The notes under the pieces: generated by a model
What the model was told of the DNA's origin: nothing
What the model saw: the letters and a program-made list of their open reading frames with translations, nothing else
Databases searched by the model: none
Shown here: one piece after another, positions 1 through 6,820 of the stretch
How the letters are laid out: every line of letters begins with the position of its first letter
Position numbering within the stretch: the stretch's first letter is position 1
Position numbers and translations under genes: made by a program
Source of the DNA: Halogeometricum sp. S1BR25-6
Lineage (GTDB): Archaea > Halobacteriota > Halobacteria > Halobacteriales > Haloferacaceae
Assembly: GCF_031624495.1 (NCBI RefSeq)
Contig: NZ_JAMQOP010000001.1
Span: 1,674,001 to 1,738,000 of the forward strand
Reading direction: 5' to 3'
Length of the DNA stretch: 64,000 nucleotides

Positions 1-351
1 GTTCGTCGCCCCCGGCCCCGAGGTGGCGAGGCAGACGCCGGGTTCGTTCCGGACGACGCCGAACGCGTCCGCGGCGTGGGCGGCGCCCTGTTCGTGCGCC
101 ATCGTGACGTGTCGGATGTCCGAATCGTACAGCGCGTCGTAGATGGGCATGATGGCCCCGCCCTGCACGCCGAACGCCGCCTCGACGCCGGCGTTCTCCA
201 GGGCGCGGATGACCGATGAGGCGCCCGTCGTCACCGGCGTCGGGTCGGTCGACTCCGACTCCGACTCCGACTCCGGTTCGGACTCTCCGGTGGCGTCGGT
301 CGCCCCGTCGGCCTCGTCGTCGTCGCGCGTCGGCGGCGCTGGTTCGCTCAT
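1..351 (-). CDS. ilvB: Acetolactate synthase large subunit, N-terminal part (gene cut by left edge)
   Basis: This is the thiamine-diphosphate enzyme that condenses two pyruvates, or pyruvate with 2-oxobutyrate, in valine, leucine and isoleucine synthesis. It normally works with the small subunit IlvN. Only the first 117 codons are visible. From about residue 40 they show the start of the cofactor-binding domain: FGVQGG near 60, then AHEQGAAHAADAF with Glu87 as the expected cofactor-activating glutamate, and SGPGATN at the edge. Residues 1-38 are an acidic low-complexity tail with an alternating Ser-Glu run. The ATG at 351 is chosen because a GGAGG ribosome binding site lies six bases upstream (362-358). 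That is unusual here, where most genes look leaderless. It lies downstream of leuA on the same strand. Confidence 0.93.
   Translation of the reverse strand, partial: MSEPAPPTRDDDEADGATDATGESEPESESESESTDPTPVTTGASSVIRALENAGVEAAFGVQGGAIMPIYDALYDSDIRHVTMAHEQGAAHAADAFGVVRNEPGVCLATSGPGATN
251..274. repeat. Hexanucleotide tandem repeat inside ilvB
   Basis: The + strand reads gactcc four times in a row. On the coding strand this gives alternating Glu and Ser codons in the acidic N-terminal tail of IlvB. The unit is a multiple of three, so a change in copy number would alter tail length without shifting the frame. Confidence 0.7.
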
Positions 352-428
352 CGGTCGCCTCCGTGCGGTCTGGTCGTCGCTCGATGCGGTCGTCGGTCGG
401 ATGTGCGGTCGTGGTCGTTGAACTCCAT
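348..428 (-). CDS. Short ORF overlapping the ilvB start (possible translational-coupling leader)
   Basis: A 26-codon ORF starts with ATG at 428 and stops at a TGA that overlaps the ilvB ATG in the form ATGA. Its peptide begins MEFNDHDRTSDRR and is rich in Arg, His and Thr, with no recognisable domain. The four-base overlap is the classic geometry for coupled translation. The ilvB ribosome binding site lies inside the end of this ORF. It may be chance in a GC-rich leader, as no homology can be judged from sequence alone. Confidence 0.3.
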   Translation of the reverse strand: MEFNDHDRTSDRRPHRATTRPHGGDR

Positions 429-529
429 CGTAAGGGTGCTCGCCGTCTGGGTGGTGGTGGAATCTCTCGGTCTCGGCGGTCGCCCGCCGGGCGAAGCGTC
501 GACGGTCGCGAGGAGAGGGATGTGAGGGG

Positions 530-640
530 CTAGGCGGCCCCTACGATACCGAGCGTCCGAATCGCGACCACGTCGTCCGCGCGGCGTCCCGACTCCGCGT
601 CCGGGGAGGCGGGCGGCCGCTGGCGCGTCTGTCGTCGCAT
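530..640 (-). CDS. Short leader-peptide candidate upstream of ilvB, rich in branched-chain residues
   Basis: The ATG at 640 opens a 36-codon ORF between leuA (ends 761) and ilvB (starts 351). Its C-terminus reads VVAIRTLGIVGAA, so six of ten consecutive residues (VVAIRTLGIV) are Val, Ile or Leu, the end products of the pathway it precedes. Downstream on the same RNA lie short GC-rich inverted repeats: GGGGC/GCCCC around the stop codon, and CGCCC-GGC-GGGCG at 493-481. This resembles an attenuation leader of bacterial ilv operons, but no run of U follows the hairpin. It could also be an ordinary small protein or chance. Confidence 0.35.
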   Translation of the reverse strand: MRRQTRQRPPASPDAESGRRADDVVAIRTLGIVGAA

Positions 641-760
641 TCTGTTCGGGTGATTTCCTCGGAACGTAATGAACGTTTCGCGGCGCGCAACGATTGCGGC
701 GACGGCGCCGCGGGGCGCGCACCCGCGGCTCACCGTCGTGAGCGAACGGGGCGCGGGGCA

Positions 761-2006
761 TCAGGCCCGGACCTCCTCGTTCTCGTCGTCCTCGTGGTCG
801 ACGCCGACTTCGCCGGCGAAGCGGGTGAGCACGTCGTCGGTGACGCGCTCTTTCTCCGCGCCGAAGTCCTTGACCTTGCGAGTCACCGCGCGGACCTCGT
901 CGTCGTCCGGCGTGAACCCGGCCTCCTCCAGCCGTTTCCGGACGGAGTGGGCGCCGGTGTGCTTGCCGAGCACGAACTCGCGCTGAGCGCCGACCATCTC
1001 GGGGGTCATCACGCCCGGCTCGAACGTGTCCGTGTTCTCGATGACGCCCGCGGCGTGGATGCCGCTCTCGTGGCTGAAGGCGTTGCGCCCGACGACCGGC
1101 TTGTTCGCCGGCGTCGAGATGTCGCTGGCCTCCTCGACCAGACGGGAGAGTTCGGTGATGCGCTTCGTATCGATGCCGGTGTCCACGTCGTACAGCGACT
1201 CGGCGGACATGACGACCTCCTCGTAGGCGGCGTTGCCGGCGCGTTCGCCGATGCCGTTGACCGATACCTGCGCCTGCGCGGCCCCCGCCTCGAAGCCCGC
1301 CATGGCGTTCGCGGTGGCCAGTCCGAAGTCGTCGTGGGCGTGCACGTCGATGTGCGCGTCGGTGTGCTCTCGCACCTCCCGGATGAGGCTCGCGAAGCGC
1401 GTCGGCGTCGCGACGCCGCAGGTGTCCGGGATGTTCACCCAGTCGACGCCGGCGTCGTCGACGGCCGACAGTATCTCCCCGAGGAACTCGACGTCCGTTC
1501 GCGTCGCGTCCATGGGCGAGAACATGACGTCGACGCCCGCCTCTTTCACTCGTTCGACGCACGCCACCGCGCGCTCGACGGCCTCCTCCTTGGAGGCGTG
1601 CATCGAGTCGGCCAACTGCACGTCGCTGGTGCTGACGAAGACGTGGACCAACTCCACCCCCGCGTCGAGAGCGGCCTCCACGTCCTTGTCGACGACGCGG
1701 GCGAGGCCGCAGACGTCCGTGTCCGTGGCCGCGGCGATGTCGCTGACGGCCTCGAACTCCGCGTCCGAGTTGACCGGGAAGCCCGCCTCGATGACGTGCG
1801 TCCCCATCTCGTCCAGCGTCGCCGCGATGTCGCGCTTCTCCTCGTAGCTGAACGAGGTGCGTGGCGACTGCTCGCCGTCGCGCAGCGTCGTGTCGAAAAT
1901 CCGTACACCGTCTATCTCGGATTCAGTAATGTGGGCTAACGTGCCCTGGAAGAACTCGACCCGCCGGGGAGCCCGACGAAGTGTCCTCCGTGTGTCGTTG
2001 AGACAT
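761..2006 (-). CDS. 2-isopropylmalate / (R)-citramalate synthase family protein, 5' end apparently frameshifted
   Basis: Members of this HMGL-like family condense acetyl-CoA with a 2-oxo acid: 2-oxoisovalerate for leucine (LeuA) or pyruvate for isoleucine (CimA). The frame shows FDTTLRDGEQSPRTSFSY at the start of the barrel, metal-binding HAHDDFGLA, SVNGIGERAGNAAYEE, and SHESGIHAAGV. At roughly 390 residues it lacks the C-terminal LeuA allosteric domain, so LeuA, CimA and homocitrate-synthase-like roles cannot be separated here. The coding frame stays open back to 2113. However, the promoter TATA at 2031-2040 points to transcription starting near the ATG at 2006, which is in another frame. 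That short frame runs to a stop at 1923. A skip of one base near 1960 would join it to the conserved VEFFQGTLA segment. Confidence 0.85.
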
Positions 2007-2030
2007 CGTATCCCGATTGAGACCCGGAAG

Positions 2031-2040
2031 AGTATAAAAC
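2031..2040 (-). promoter_or_regulatory. TATA box of the leuA-type gene
   Basis: On the minus strand the sequence GTTTTATACT lies about 26 bases upstream of the ATG at 2006. This is the normal archaeal spacing for a leaderless transcript. It places the transcription start downstream of the GTG at 2113, the first possible start of the leuA frame. Confidence 0.6.
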
Positions 2041-2137
2041 CGTTTCCCTGTGAGCGTGTCACGAACGTCGCGTGCTCTCTCACCTCGCCGCCGCCGAAGC
2101 GCCGAAACCGCACGACGTAAACGGGATGGAACGGTTC

Positions 2138-2156
2138 AAGGTGTGAATATCACCTT
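2138..2156. promoter_or_regulatory. Inverted repeat with adjoining TATA-like sequence
   Basis: AAGGTG, seven bases, then CACCTT form a perfect 6-7-6 palindrome, followed directly by cttatatcg on the + strand. It lies in the divergent gap between the leuA-type gene (starting near 2006) and the small gene at 2351. It may be an operator or promoter element. No gene starts at the expected distance on the + strand, so its target is unclear. Confidence 0.35.
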
Positions 2157-2350
2157 ATATCGCGACCGGGGGAAAGTAGTCAGTAGCCCTTCACGAACGT
2201 TATTTTCAACCACGAAAGTTTCGGATTGATGGGTTCGGCGGCTCGCGCGCGCCGCCGATTGGACGAACGTGGAGCGCAGAAGCGTGACGGGGCGCGCGGT
2301 GCCGGGGTCGCACCGAACCCTTTTCGTCTCCCTCCGCGTTGTCGGCGGAT

Positions 2351-2647
2351 ATGAGCGATTTCAACCTCGACCTCTCCTCGGCGGAGGAGCATCTCGACGA
2401 GGAGGGGGAGTTGACCGGCGACGTCATCCTCGGCGTCCTCGACGGGGAGACGGACCCCGAGGTGTGGGTCCGCGCCGTCGAGAACGGAAACGCCCTGTTC
2501 CTCGCCGTCGAGGGCGACCTGAACGAACTGGCGACCGGGTTCGCCCGCGAGATAAAGGACATGGACGGACAGATGATGCATTTCCGACGATTCCTCGTCG
2601 TGACGCCGCCGGGCGTCGACATCGACACGAACCGCCTCTCCTCCTGA
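2351..2647 (+). CDS. Small conserved haloarchaeal protein (DUF5779-like)
   Basis: This is a 98-residue acidic soluble protein starting MSDFNLDLSSAEEHL and ending in GVDIDTNRL. The central part (VILGVLDGETDPEVWVRAV, then LFLAVEGDLNELATGFAREIK) alternates hydrophobic strands with an amphipathic helix, which suggests a small single-domain alpha/beta fold. I recognise the pattern as that of a family of unknown function confined to haloarchaea, probably DUF5779, but cannot confirm it. The ATG at 2351 is preferred over the TTG at 2339 in the same frame. No function is known. It stands alone, divergent from leuA. Confidence 0.75.
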   Translation: MSDFNLDLSSAEEHLDEEGELTGDVILGVLDGETDPEVWVRAVENGNALFLAVEGDLNELATGFAREIKDMDGQMMHFRRFLVVTPPGVDIDTNRLSS

Positions 2648-2681
2648 GGGCGGGCGCGCCGTCGACGCACGGAAGCGGAAC

Positions 2682-3446
2682 TCAGCAGTCGGCGAGGAAC
2701 GTCAGGACGTGACCGTCCACGTCGCGGACGCGGAGGCCCCCGTCGACCGCCTCCGGACCGTCGACCCACGGTCCCCCGGCCTCGACGGCCGCCGCCGGGT
2801 CGGCCGTCTCGAACGCGAGGTCAACGTGCAGACCCCCGCGGGCGTCGGCGATGCCCAACTGCGGTTCCCACAGTTCCAGGTCGACCGGTCCCGCGAGGCG
2901 CACCCGCGGTCGCTCCTCCCCCCGGTCGACCACCTCGAATCCGAGCGCGCGGAACTGCGCCTCCGCACGGTCGAGATCCGTCACCTCCAGCACTACCTCG
3001 AAGATGCCCGTCAGCGGACGCCCGGTCGACAGCGGCGGGTCCCTGCTCTCGTCTCCCCCGCCGTCTCCGCCTTCCACCCCGTCCGCACTCCCGTCAGCCG
3101 GAGCGTCCTCGCCGACGCCGCCGATTTCGACGCAGTTGCCGTCGGGGTCGTAGACGTACAGCGACCGGGAGGACCCGAAGGAGAACTCGACGGGGTCGAG
3201 GTCAGACAGCGACGACAGCCAGTCGTCGTAGTCGTCCCGCGCGGTGGCGAAGGCGTAGTGCGTGTGGACGCCCCCGCGGGGGGGTCCCACCGGTCGCCGG
3301 AGGACGACGCTCGTCTCTCCGACGGTGTAAGAGACGGCCGTGTCGGACTCGTCCCCGGGGACGAGTCCGAGCCGCGTCTCGTAGAACTCCCGGGCCGCGC
3401 CGAGGTATTTGACTTCCAGTCCGAGTCGGCAGAGGCGAGTGAGCAT
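2682..3446 (-). CDS. VOC (glyoxalase/dioxygenase superfamily) protein, two modules
   Basis: This is a 254-residue protein with two vicinal-oxygen-chelate modules, roughly residues 1-110 and 125-254. They are joined by a Gly/Asp-rich linker (GGVGEDAPADGSADG). Each has the beta-alpha-beta-beta-beta pattern. The first keeps His in VHTHYAFATA and Glu in DPDGNCVEIGG; the second keeps His in GGLHVDLAFET. The usual N-terminal metal ligands are not clear in either. The family includes glyoxalase I, ring-cleaving dioxygenases and antibiotic-binding proteins, so the substrate cannot be named. It is convergent with the gene at 2351 and divergent from the one at 3542. Confidence 0.82.
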   Translation of the reverse strand: MLTRLCRLGLEVKYLGAAREFYETRLGLVPGDESDTAVSYTVGETSVVLRRPVGPPRGGVHTHYAFATARDDYDDWLSSLSDLDPVEFSFGSSRSLYVYDPDGNCVEIGGVGEDAPADGSADGVEGGDGGGDESRDPPLSTGRPLTGIFEVVLEVTDLDRAEAQFRALGFEVVDRGEERPRVRLAGPVDLELWEPQLGIADARGGLHVDLAFETADPAAAVEAGGPWVDGPEAVDGGLRVRDVDGHVLTFLADC

Positions 3447-3541
3447 GGCCCTCCTACGAATGGAGGGGTCAAAACCGTCCTCCCCGGAGCGCCTTGCCGC
3501 CGGCGACTGGATTTATCCGCGCTCCATCCTACGTCTCGACC

Positions 3542-4228
3542 ATGCCGATGAAGGGAGACGGGACGGCCGAGTACCGAACGATAGACCGGTGGGACGGCGG
3601 CGTCGGCTGGCTCGCGTATCCCAACGAAGAGATGCAACGGGCGAGTCACGCCCTCGTCGGCGACGACGGCGGCGTCTGGGTGTTCGACCCGGTGGACGCT
3701 CCCGGCCTCGACGACCTGTTCGCGGAGTACGGCGAGGTGTCGGGCGTCGTCGTCGGACTGGACCGCCACACGCGCGACGCCGCCCGGGTGGCGAACCGCC
3801 ACGACGCGCCCGTCTACGTCGCCGACTGGATGACCGGCGTGGCCGACGACATAAACGCGCCCGTCGAGCGGTTCGGTCGCCGACTGGGCGACTCCGGGTT
3901 CGACGCGTTCACCGTCAAGGACTCCTCGCTCCCGCCGTGGCAGGAGGTCGGATTCTACCACGAGGAGTCGGGCACCCTGCTCGTTCCCGAAGCCGTCGGG
4001 ACGGCGCCGTACTTCCACGCGCCCGGTGAACGCCTCGGCGTCCACCCGATGCTCCGCCCGCTACCGCCGCGCCGTCCCCTCCGCCGCTACGACCCCGAAC
4101 GCGTCCTCGTCGGCCACGGCGAGGGCGTAATGGACGGCGCCGGCACCGCCCTGCGAGCGGCGCTGGCCGGGGCGCGGAAGAACCTCCCCGCGGCGTACGG
4201 GAAGGTCCTCAGAGAGATGCTGTCCTGA
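3542..4228 (+). CDS. Metallo-beta-lactamase-fold-like protein, degenerate metal site
   Basis: This is a 228-residue protein that begins with a strand-rich region typical of MBL folds (ALVGDDGGVWVFDPVDAPGLDDLF). It continues with VVVGLDRHTRDAARVANRHDAPVYV, where an MBL enzyme would carry its HxHxDH motif. Here only HTRDAA remains, so metal binding and hydrolysis are doubtful. A further VLVGHGEGV near the C-terminus matches the late His of the fold. The start is the ATG at 3542, since a TATA-like atttatcc lies about 30 bases upstream and implies a leaderless message. The substrate is unknown. Confidence 0.7.
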   Translation: MPMKGDGTAEYRTIDRWDGGVGWLAYPNEEMQRASHALVGDDGGVWVFDPVDAPGLDDLFAEYGEVSGVVVGLDRHTRDAARVANRHDAPVYVADWMTGVADDINAPVERFGRRLGDSGFDAFTVKDSSLPPWQEVGFYHEESGTLLVPEAVGTAPYFHAPGERLGVHPMLRPLPPRRPLRRYDPERVLVGHGEGVMDGAGTALRAALAGARKNLPAAYGKVLREMLS

Positions 4229-4312
4229 ACGGTCGCGGGCCGGCGCTCCGCTCTCTTCGTCGCTCCCTTTTCCTCGCGGTCACTTTTTACAACCCGGCGT
4301 CGTAGATACCCC

Positions 4313-4732
4313 GTGGTCCACATCACGCGCGGGTTGCGCGACGCGCTGTTGGAGATGGCGGCCGAGGCAGAGCCAGAACGGGTCTCCGTCGTCCTCGCGT
4401 CGACGCCCGCCGAGGAGTTCGAGTCCGAACTCCGGCTTGACCCGGAGACGCCCGTGCTGACGCACTTTTATCTCCCGGAGGCCGGCGGGTCGGTCCGGGC
4501 CGTGTTCGGCATGGACCTCGGGACGCCGGCGGGCCGCGGGCGCGCCCGGTTCGTCTCGCACCCGCAGGGACCGGCCGAACCGACGCGCGAGGACGACTTC
4601 GCGGCGGCCGTCATCGTCGCCGTCCCGCCGTGGGAGCCCTCGTCGGTGGCCGCGTTCGACCGCTCGCACAAGCGACTCTCGCTCGACGTCGTCGACGCCG
4701 ACCCGCCGAACGAGTCGCTGGCGAACGAGTGA
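4313..4732 (+). CDS. Conserved hypothetical protein, 139 residues
   Basis: The start is GTG at 4313, because cttttta lies about 27 bases upstream (4282-4289) as a TATA box and no ATG fits. The protein starts with an amphipathic helix (RGLRDALLEMAAEAEP) and goes on through alternating strands (SVVLASTPAEEFE, VLTHFYLPEAGGSVRAVFGMDLG). It ends in FAAAVIVAVPPWEPSSVAAFDRSHKRL. There is no signal peptide or membrane segment. I do not recognise a named family. The domain looks compact and cytoplasmic, and no partner is obvious from the neighbours. Confidence 0.7.
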   Translation: MVHITRGLRDALLEMAAEAEPERVSVVLASTPAEEFESELRLDPETPVLTHFYLPEAGGSVRAVFGMDLGTPAGRGRARFVSHPQGPAEPTREDDFAAAVIVAVPPWEPSSVAAFDRSHKRLSLDVVDADPPNESLANE

Positions 4733-4795
4733 GTCGGTGGAGGGACGGAAACGGAGCGAGAACGGTAGTCGACCGGGCGGACGCGACGCGGGTCG

Positions 4796-5008
4796 TCAGC
4801 GGTCGAGATACCCCAGGTCGGCGAGTTGCTCGGCGATATCCTCGAACTGCGCCTCCGTGAGTTTGCCCTCCCGCTGGTGCTGGATGACGATGCTCCGCAG
4901 GAGGAACCGGACGAGGTCGCTCGTGCTGGAGAAACTCGTGCCTTCGATGGTTGTTTCGACGCGTTCGGCGAGGTCTTTCGGAATCGACACGGTGGTGTAC
5001 TCCGTCAT
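4796..5008 (-). CDS. Ribbon-helix-helix (CopG-type) DNA-binding protein
   Basis: This is a 70-residue protein. The beginning, TEYTTVSIPKDLAERVETTI, has the strand plus first helix of a ribbon-helix-helix domain. SSTSDLVRFLLRSIVIQHQ supplies the second helix with the usual Ser-Asp-Leu-Val-Arg signature. A short C-terminal helix (KLTEAQFEDIAEQLADLGY) follows. Such proteins bind DNA as dimers and often repress their own gene. The ATG at 5008 is chosen because the family starts right before this strand. No toxin gene adjoins it, so an antitoxin role is not supported. Confidence 0.8.
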   Translation of the reverse strand: MTEYTTVSIPKDLAERVETTIEGTSFSSTSDLVRFLLRSIVIQHQREGKLTEAQFEDIAEQLADLGYLDR

Positions 5009-5163
5009 CGTCGTCCCGTCCGAGGGACTCCGGAAGGATAACAGATGCGGACGCCGCCGTGCGTCCGGCGAGGCCGCCCGCCGGCGCAGATTCGACGCGG
5101 ATGCTCGAACCGTGCCGTCCGTAGTCGGGGGTTTTTCAACGTGCGACGTCCTACCGAGGGGTG

Positions 5164-5490
5164 ATGGCCGCACGACCACCACCGCAGGGCGGGGACGAAC
5201 CGGACACGCTCGAGTTCGGCATCGCCGCACTCGCCGAAGACCTCTCGAAGGCGGACGTGTCGTACCCGGTGACCGAGGAGGAACTCGTCCGCCGACTCAA
5301 CGACGTCGCCGTCCCCTACAACGCCGCCGGCGGGACGGTTCGGCTGAGCGAGGCGCTCGAGTCGGTGCCGCAGTCCCGGTTCGCCAGCAAGGCTGAACTG
5401 CTCGACCAACTCCACCCCGTCTTCGAGGAGTACCGGCGCTCGTCGTCGAACAACATCCTCGGCCAACTGCGCGCCATGCTGCCCTTCTAA
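5164..5490 (+). CDS. Small conserved haloarchaeal protein (DUF5789-like)
   Basis: This is a 108-residue protein. SYPVTEEELVRRLNDVAVPYNAAG, then GTVRLSEALESV and FASKAELLDQL, repeat a pattern of short helices with conserved Tyr-Pro and Leu. It resembles small haloarchaeal families such as DUF5789 (and DUF2795), whose function is unknown. The ATG at 5164 is preferred over the GTG just before it. It is divergent from the ribbon-helix-helix gene and convergent with aglJ. The family assignment is from memory and tentative. Confidence 0.68.
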   Translation: MAARPPPQGGDEPDTLEFGIAALAEDLSKADVSYPVTEEELVRRLNDVAVPYNAAGGTVRLSEALESVPQSRFASKAELLDQLHPVFEEYRRSSSNNILGQLRAMLPF

Positions 5491-5569
5491 GCCGTCCTCC
5501 CCGCCGCCGCGTCGTCCCTCCGAGAGCGGCCGGACCGGCCAATCCGACCCCTCCGACCGGTCCGACCGC

Positions 5570-6481
5570 TCAGTCGGACTCCTCGTCTATCTTCCTGAGC
5601 GTGTCTCTGTGCAACGTCAGGATGAGGTCCGAGAGGACGCCGAACATGAGCAACTGGACGCCGACGATGATGGCGAACGCGGCGACGACGGCGAGCACCT
5701 CGTGGGAGACGCGGACGGTCACCCACTCGACGGCGACGTACGCGGCGATGAGGAATCCGAAGATGGTCGAGACGCCGCCGACGCTCCCGAAGTAGAACAG
5801 GGGGTTGTTCGTCTTCGCCCGCCGGTAGAGTTCGAGGAAGATGATTCCCCCATCGCGAATCGGTCTGAGGTTCGTGTCCGACCCGTTGGGCCGCGGCAGG
5901 TAAGTGACCGGAACCACCGTCGTCCGGATGTTCCGCTTGACGCACTCGACGGCCATCTCCGTCTCGACGCCGAAGCCGTCGGCGGTGAGCGTCATCCGAC
6001 CGAACGAGGACCGCGTGAACGCGCGGTAGCCCGAGAGGATGTCCCGGAAGTCGTGCCCGTGGATAGTGGCGAACCCGCCGTTGACGACGCGGTTTCCGAG
6101 CCGGTTGAACCGCGTCATCGCGCCGTTCTTCATATCGGCGAAGCGGTCGCCGATGACGTGTTCGTACCCCTCGTCCAACGGCGCGAGCATGTTCTCGGCG
6201 TCCTCGGCGCGGTACGTCGCGTCGCCGTCGAGCATCAGGACGTACTCGGCGTCGACGTGGTACTCCATCGCCTCTCTGATGGCCTGTCCCTTGCCCGACC
6301 CCGACTGCATGACGACGCGCGCGCCGTGTTCTTGGGCAATGTCGGGGGTGCCGTCCTCGGAACCCCCGTCGATGACGAGGATGTTCTCGAAGCCCTCCCT
6401 GTGGAAGTCGTTGACGACGTCGCCGATGGTCTCGGCCTCGTTGAAGGTGGGGACGAGGACGCAGACTTCGGCGTACTCCAT
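5570..6481 (-). CDS. aglJ: AglJ-type dolichyl-phosphate glycosyltransferase
   Basis: This is a family-2 glycosyltransferase that places the first sugar of the S-layer N-glycan on dolichyl phosphate at the membrane (known for Haloferax AglJ). The catalytic domain shows VCVLVPTFNEAETIGDVV at the N-terminus, VIDGGSEDGT, and the metal-binding DGDATY near residue 92. Two or three membrane helices close the protein (FYFGSVGGVSTIFGFLIAAYVAVEW and VLAVVAAFAIIVGVQLLMF, roughly 215-290). At 303 residues it has the family length. The ATG at 6481 is chosen since family members start MEY. It is the first gene of the glycosylation locus, and the AT-rich segment begins directly upstream. Confidence 0.9.
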   Translation of the reverse strand: MEYAEVCVLVPTFNEAETIGDVVNDFHREGFENILVIDGGSEDGTPDIAQEHGARVVMQSGSGKGQAIREAMEYHVDAEYVLMLDGDATYRAEDAENMLAPLDEGYEHVIGDRFADMKNGAMTRFNRLGNRVVNGGFATIHGHDFRDILSGYRAFTRSSFGRMTLTADGFGVETEMAVECVKRNIRTTVVPVTYLPRPNGSDTNLRPIRDGGIIFLELYRRAKTNNPLFYFGSVGGVSTIFGFLIAAYVAVEWVTVRVSHEVLAVVAAFAIIVGVQLLMFGVLSDLILTLHRDTLRKIDEESD

Positions 6482-6820
6482 TGGACAGAAGAGGGAAAGT
6501 GTATTGGTAAAATGCTTCGCATCTTGTTCGCTCGCAGTGTGTTGCATCTATAGGCGGGGCCAACTGTGAGTCGCTGATCCGGTCCACTAATAAGGCTTCG
6601 ATAAGCTACCGAGCGTGAAATTTGGAGTAGAGAATGTCTGGGAAGATTCCCTACCTCTTCGTCGAATTCAGACAACGATCTATTCCTGATAGATCCTACG
6701 TGTATATCGACATCTCACCCGTAGTACCCTTGATTAGCCCATTCTGTATGACCAAATCAGCCGCTATCAGTGTTAAATAGTTGTTTCATTGGATTGAAGA
6801 CCAGCCGTAAAGTGCGTGCC
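6482..6820. other. AT-rich intergenic stretch without a gene
   Basis: These 339 bases separate aglJ from the flippase. No ORF with coding character, tRNA or convincing hairpin is seen. The base composition drops sharply in G+C compared with the left side. The aglJ promoter is probably at its left end, where the minus strand reads ATTTTACCAA upstream of the ATG at 6481. Confidence 0.6.

Noticed and set aside
2007-2113. Start of the leuA-type protein at GTG 2113
   Set aside because: The added residues lie upstream of and across a good TATA box, look non-conserved, and would need a second promoter for which I see no sign.
4796-5490. Toxin-antitoxin pair made of the ribbon-helix-helix gene and its neighbour
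   Set aside because: The neighbour at 5164 is divergent, resembles a haloarchaeal conserved small-protein family, and has no toxin features; the two genes do not form an operon.
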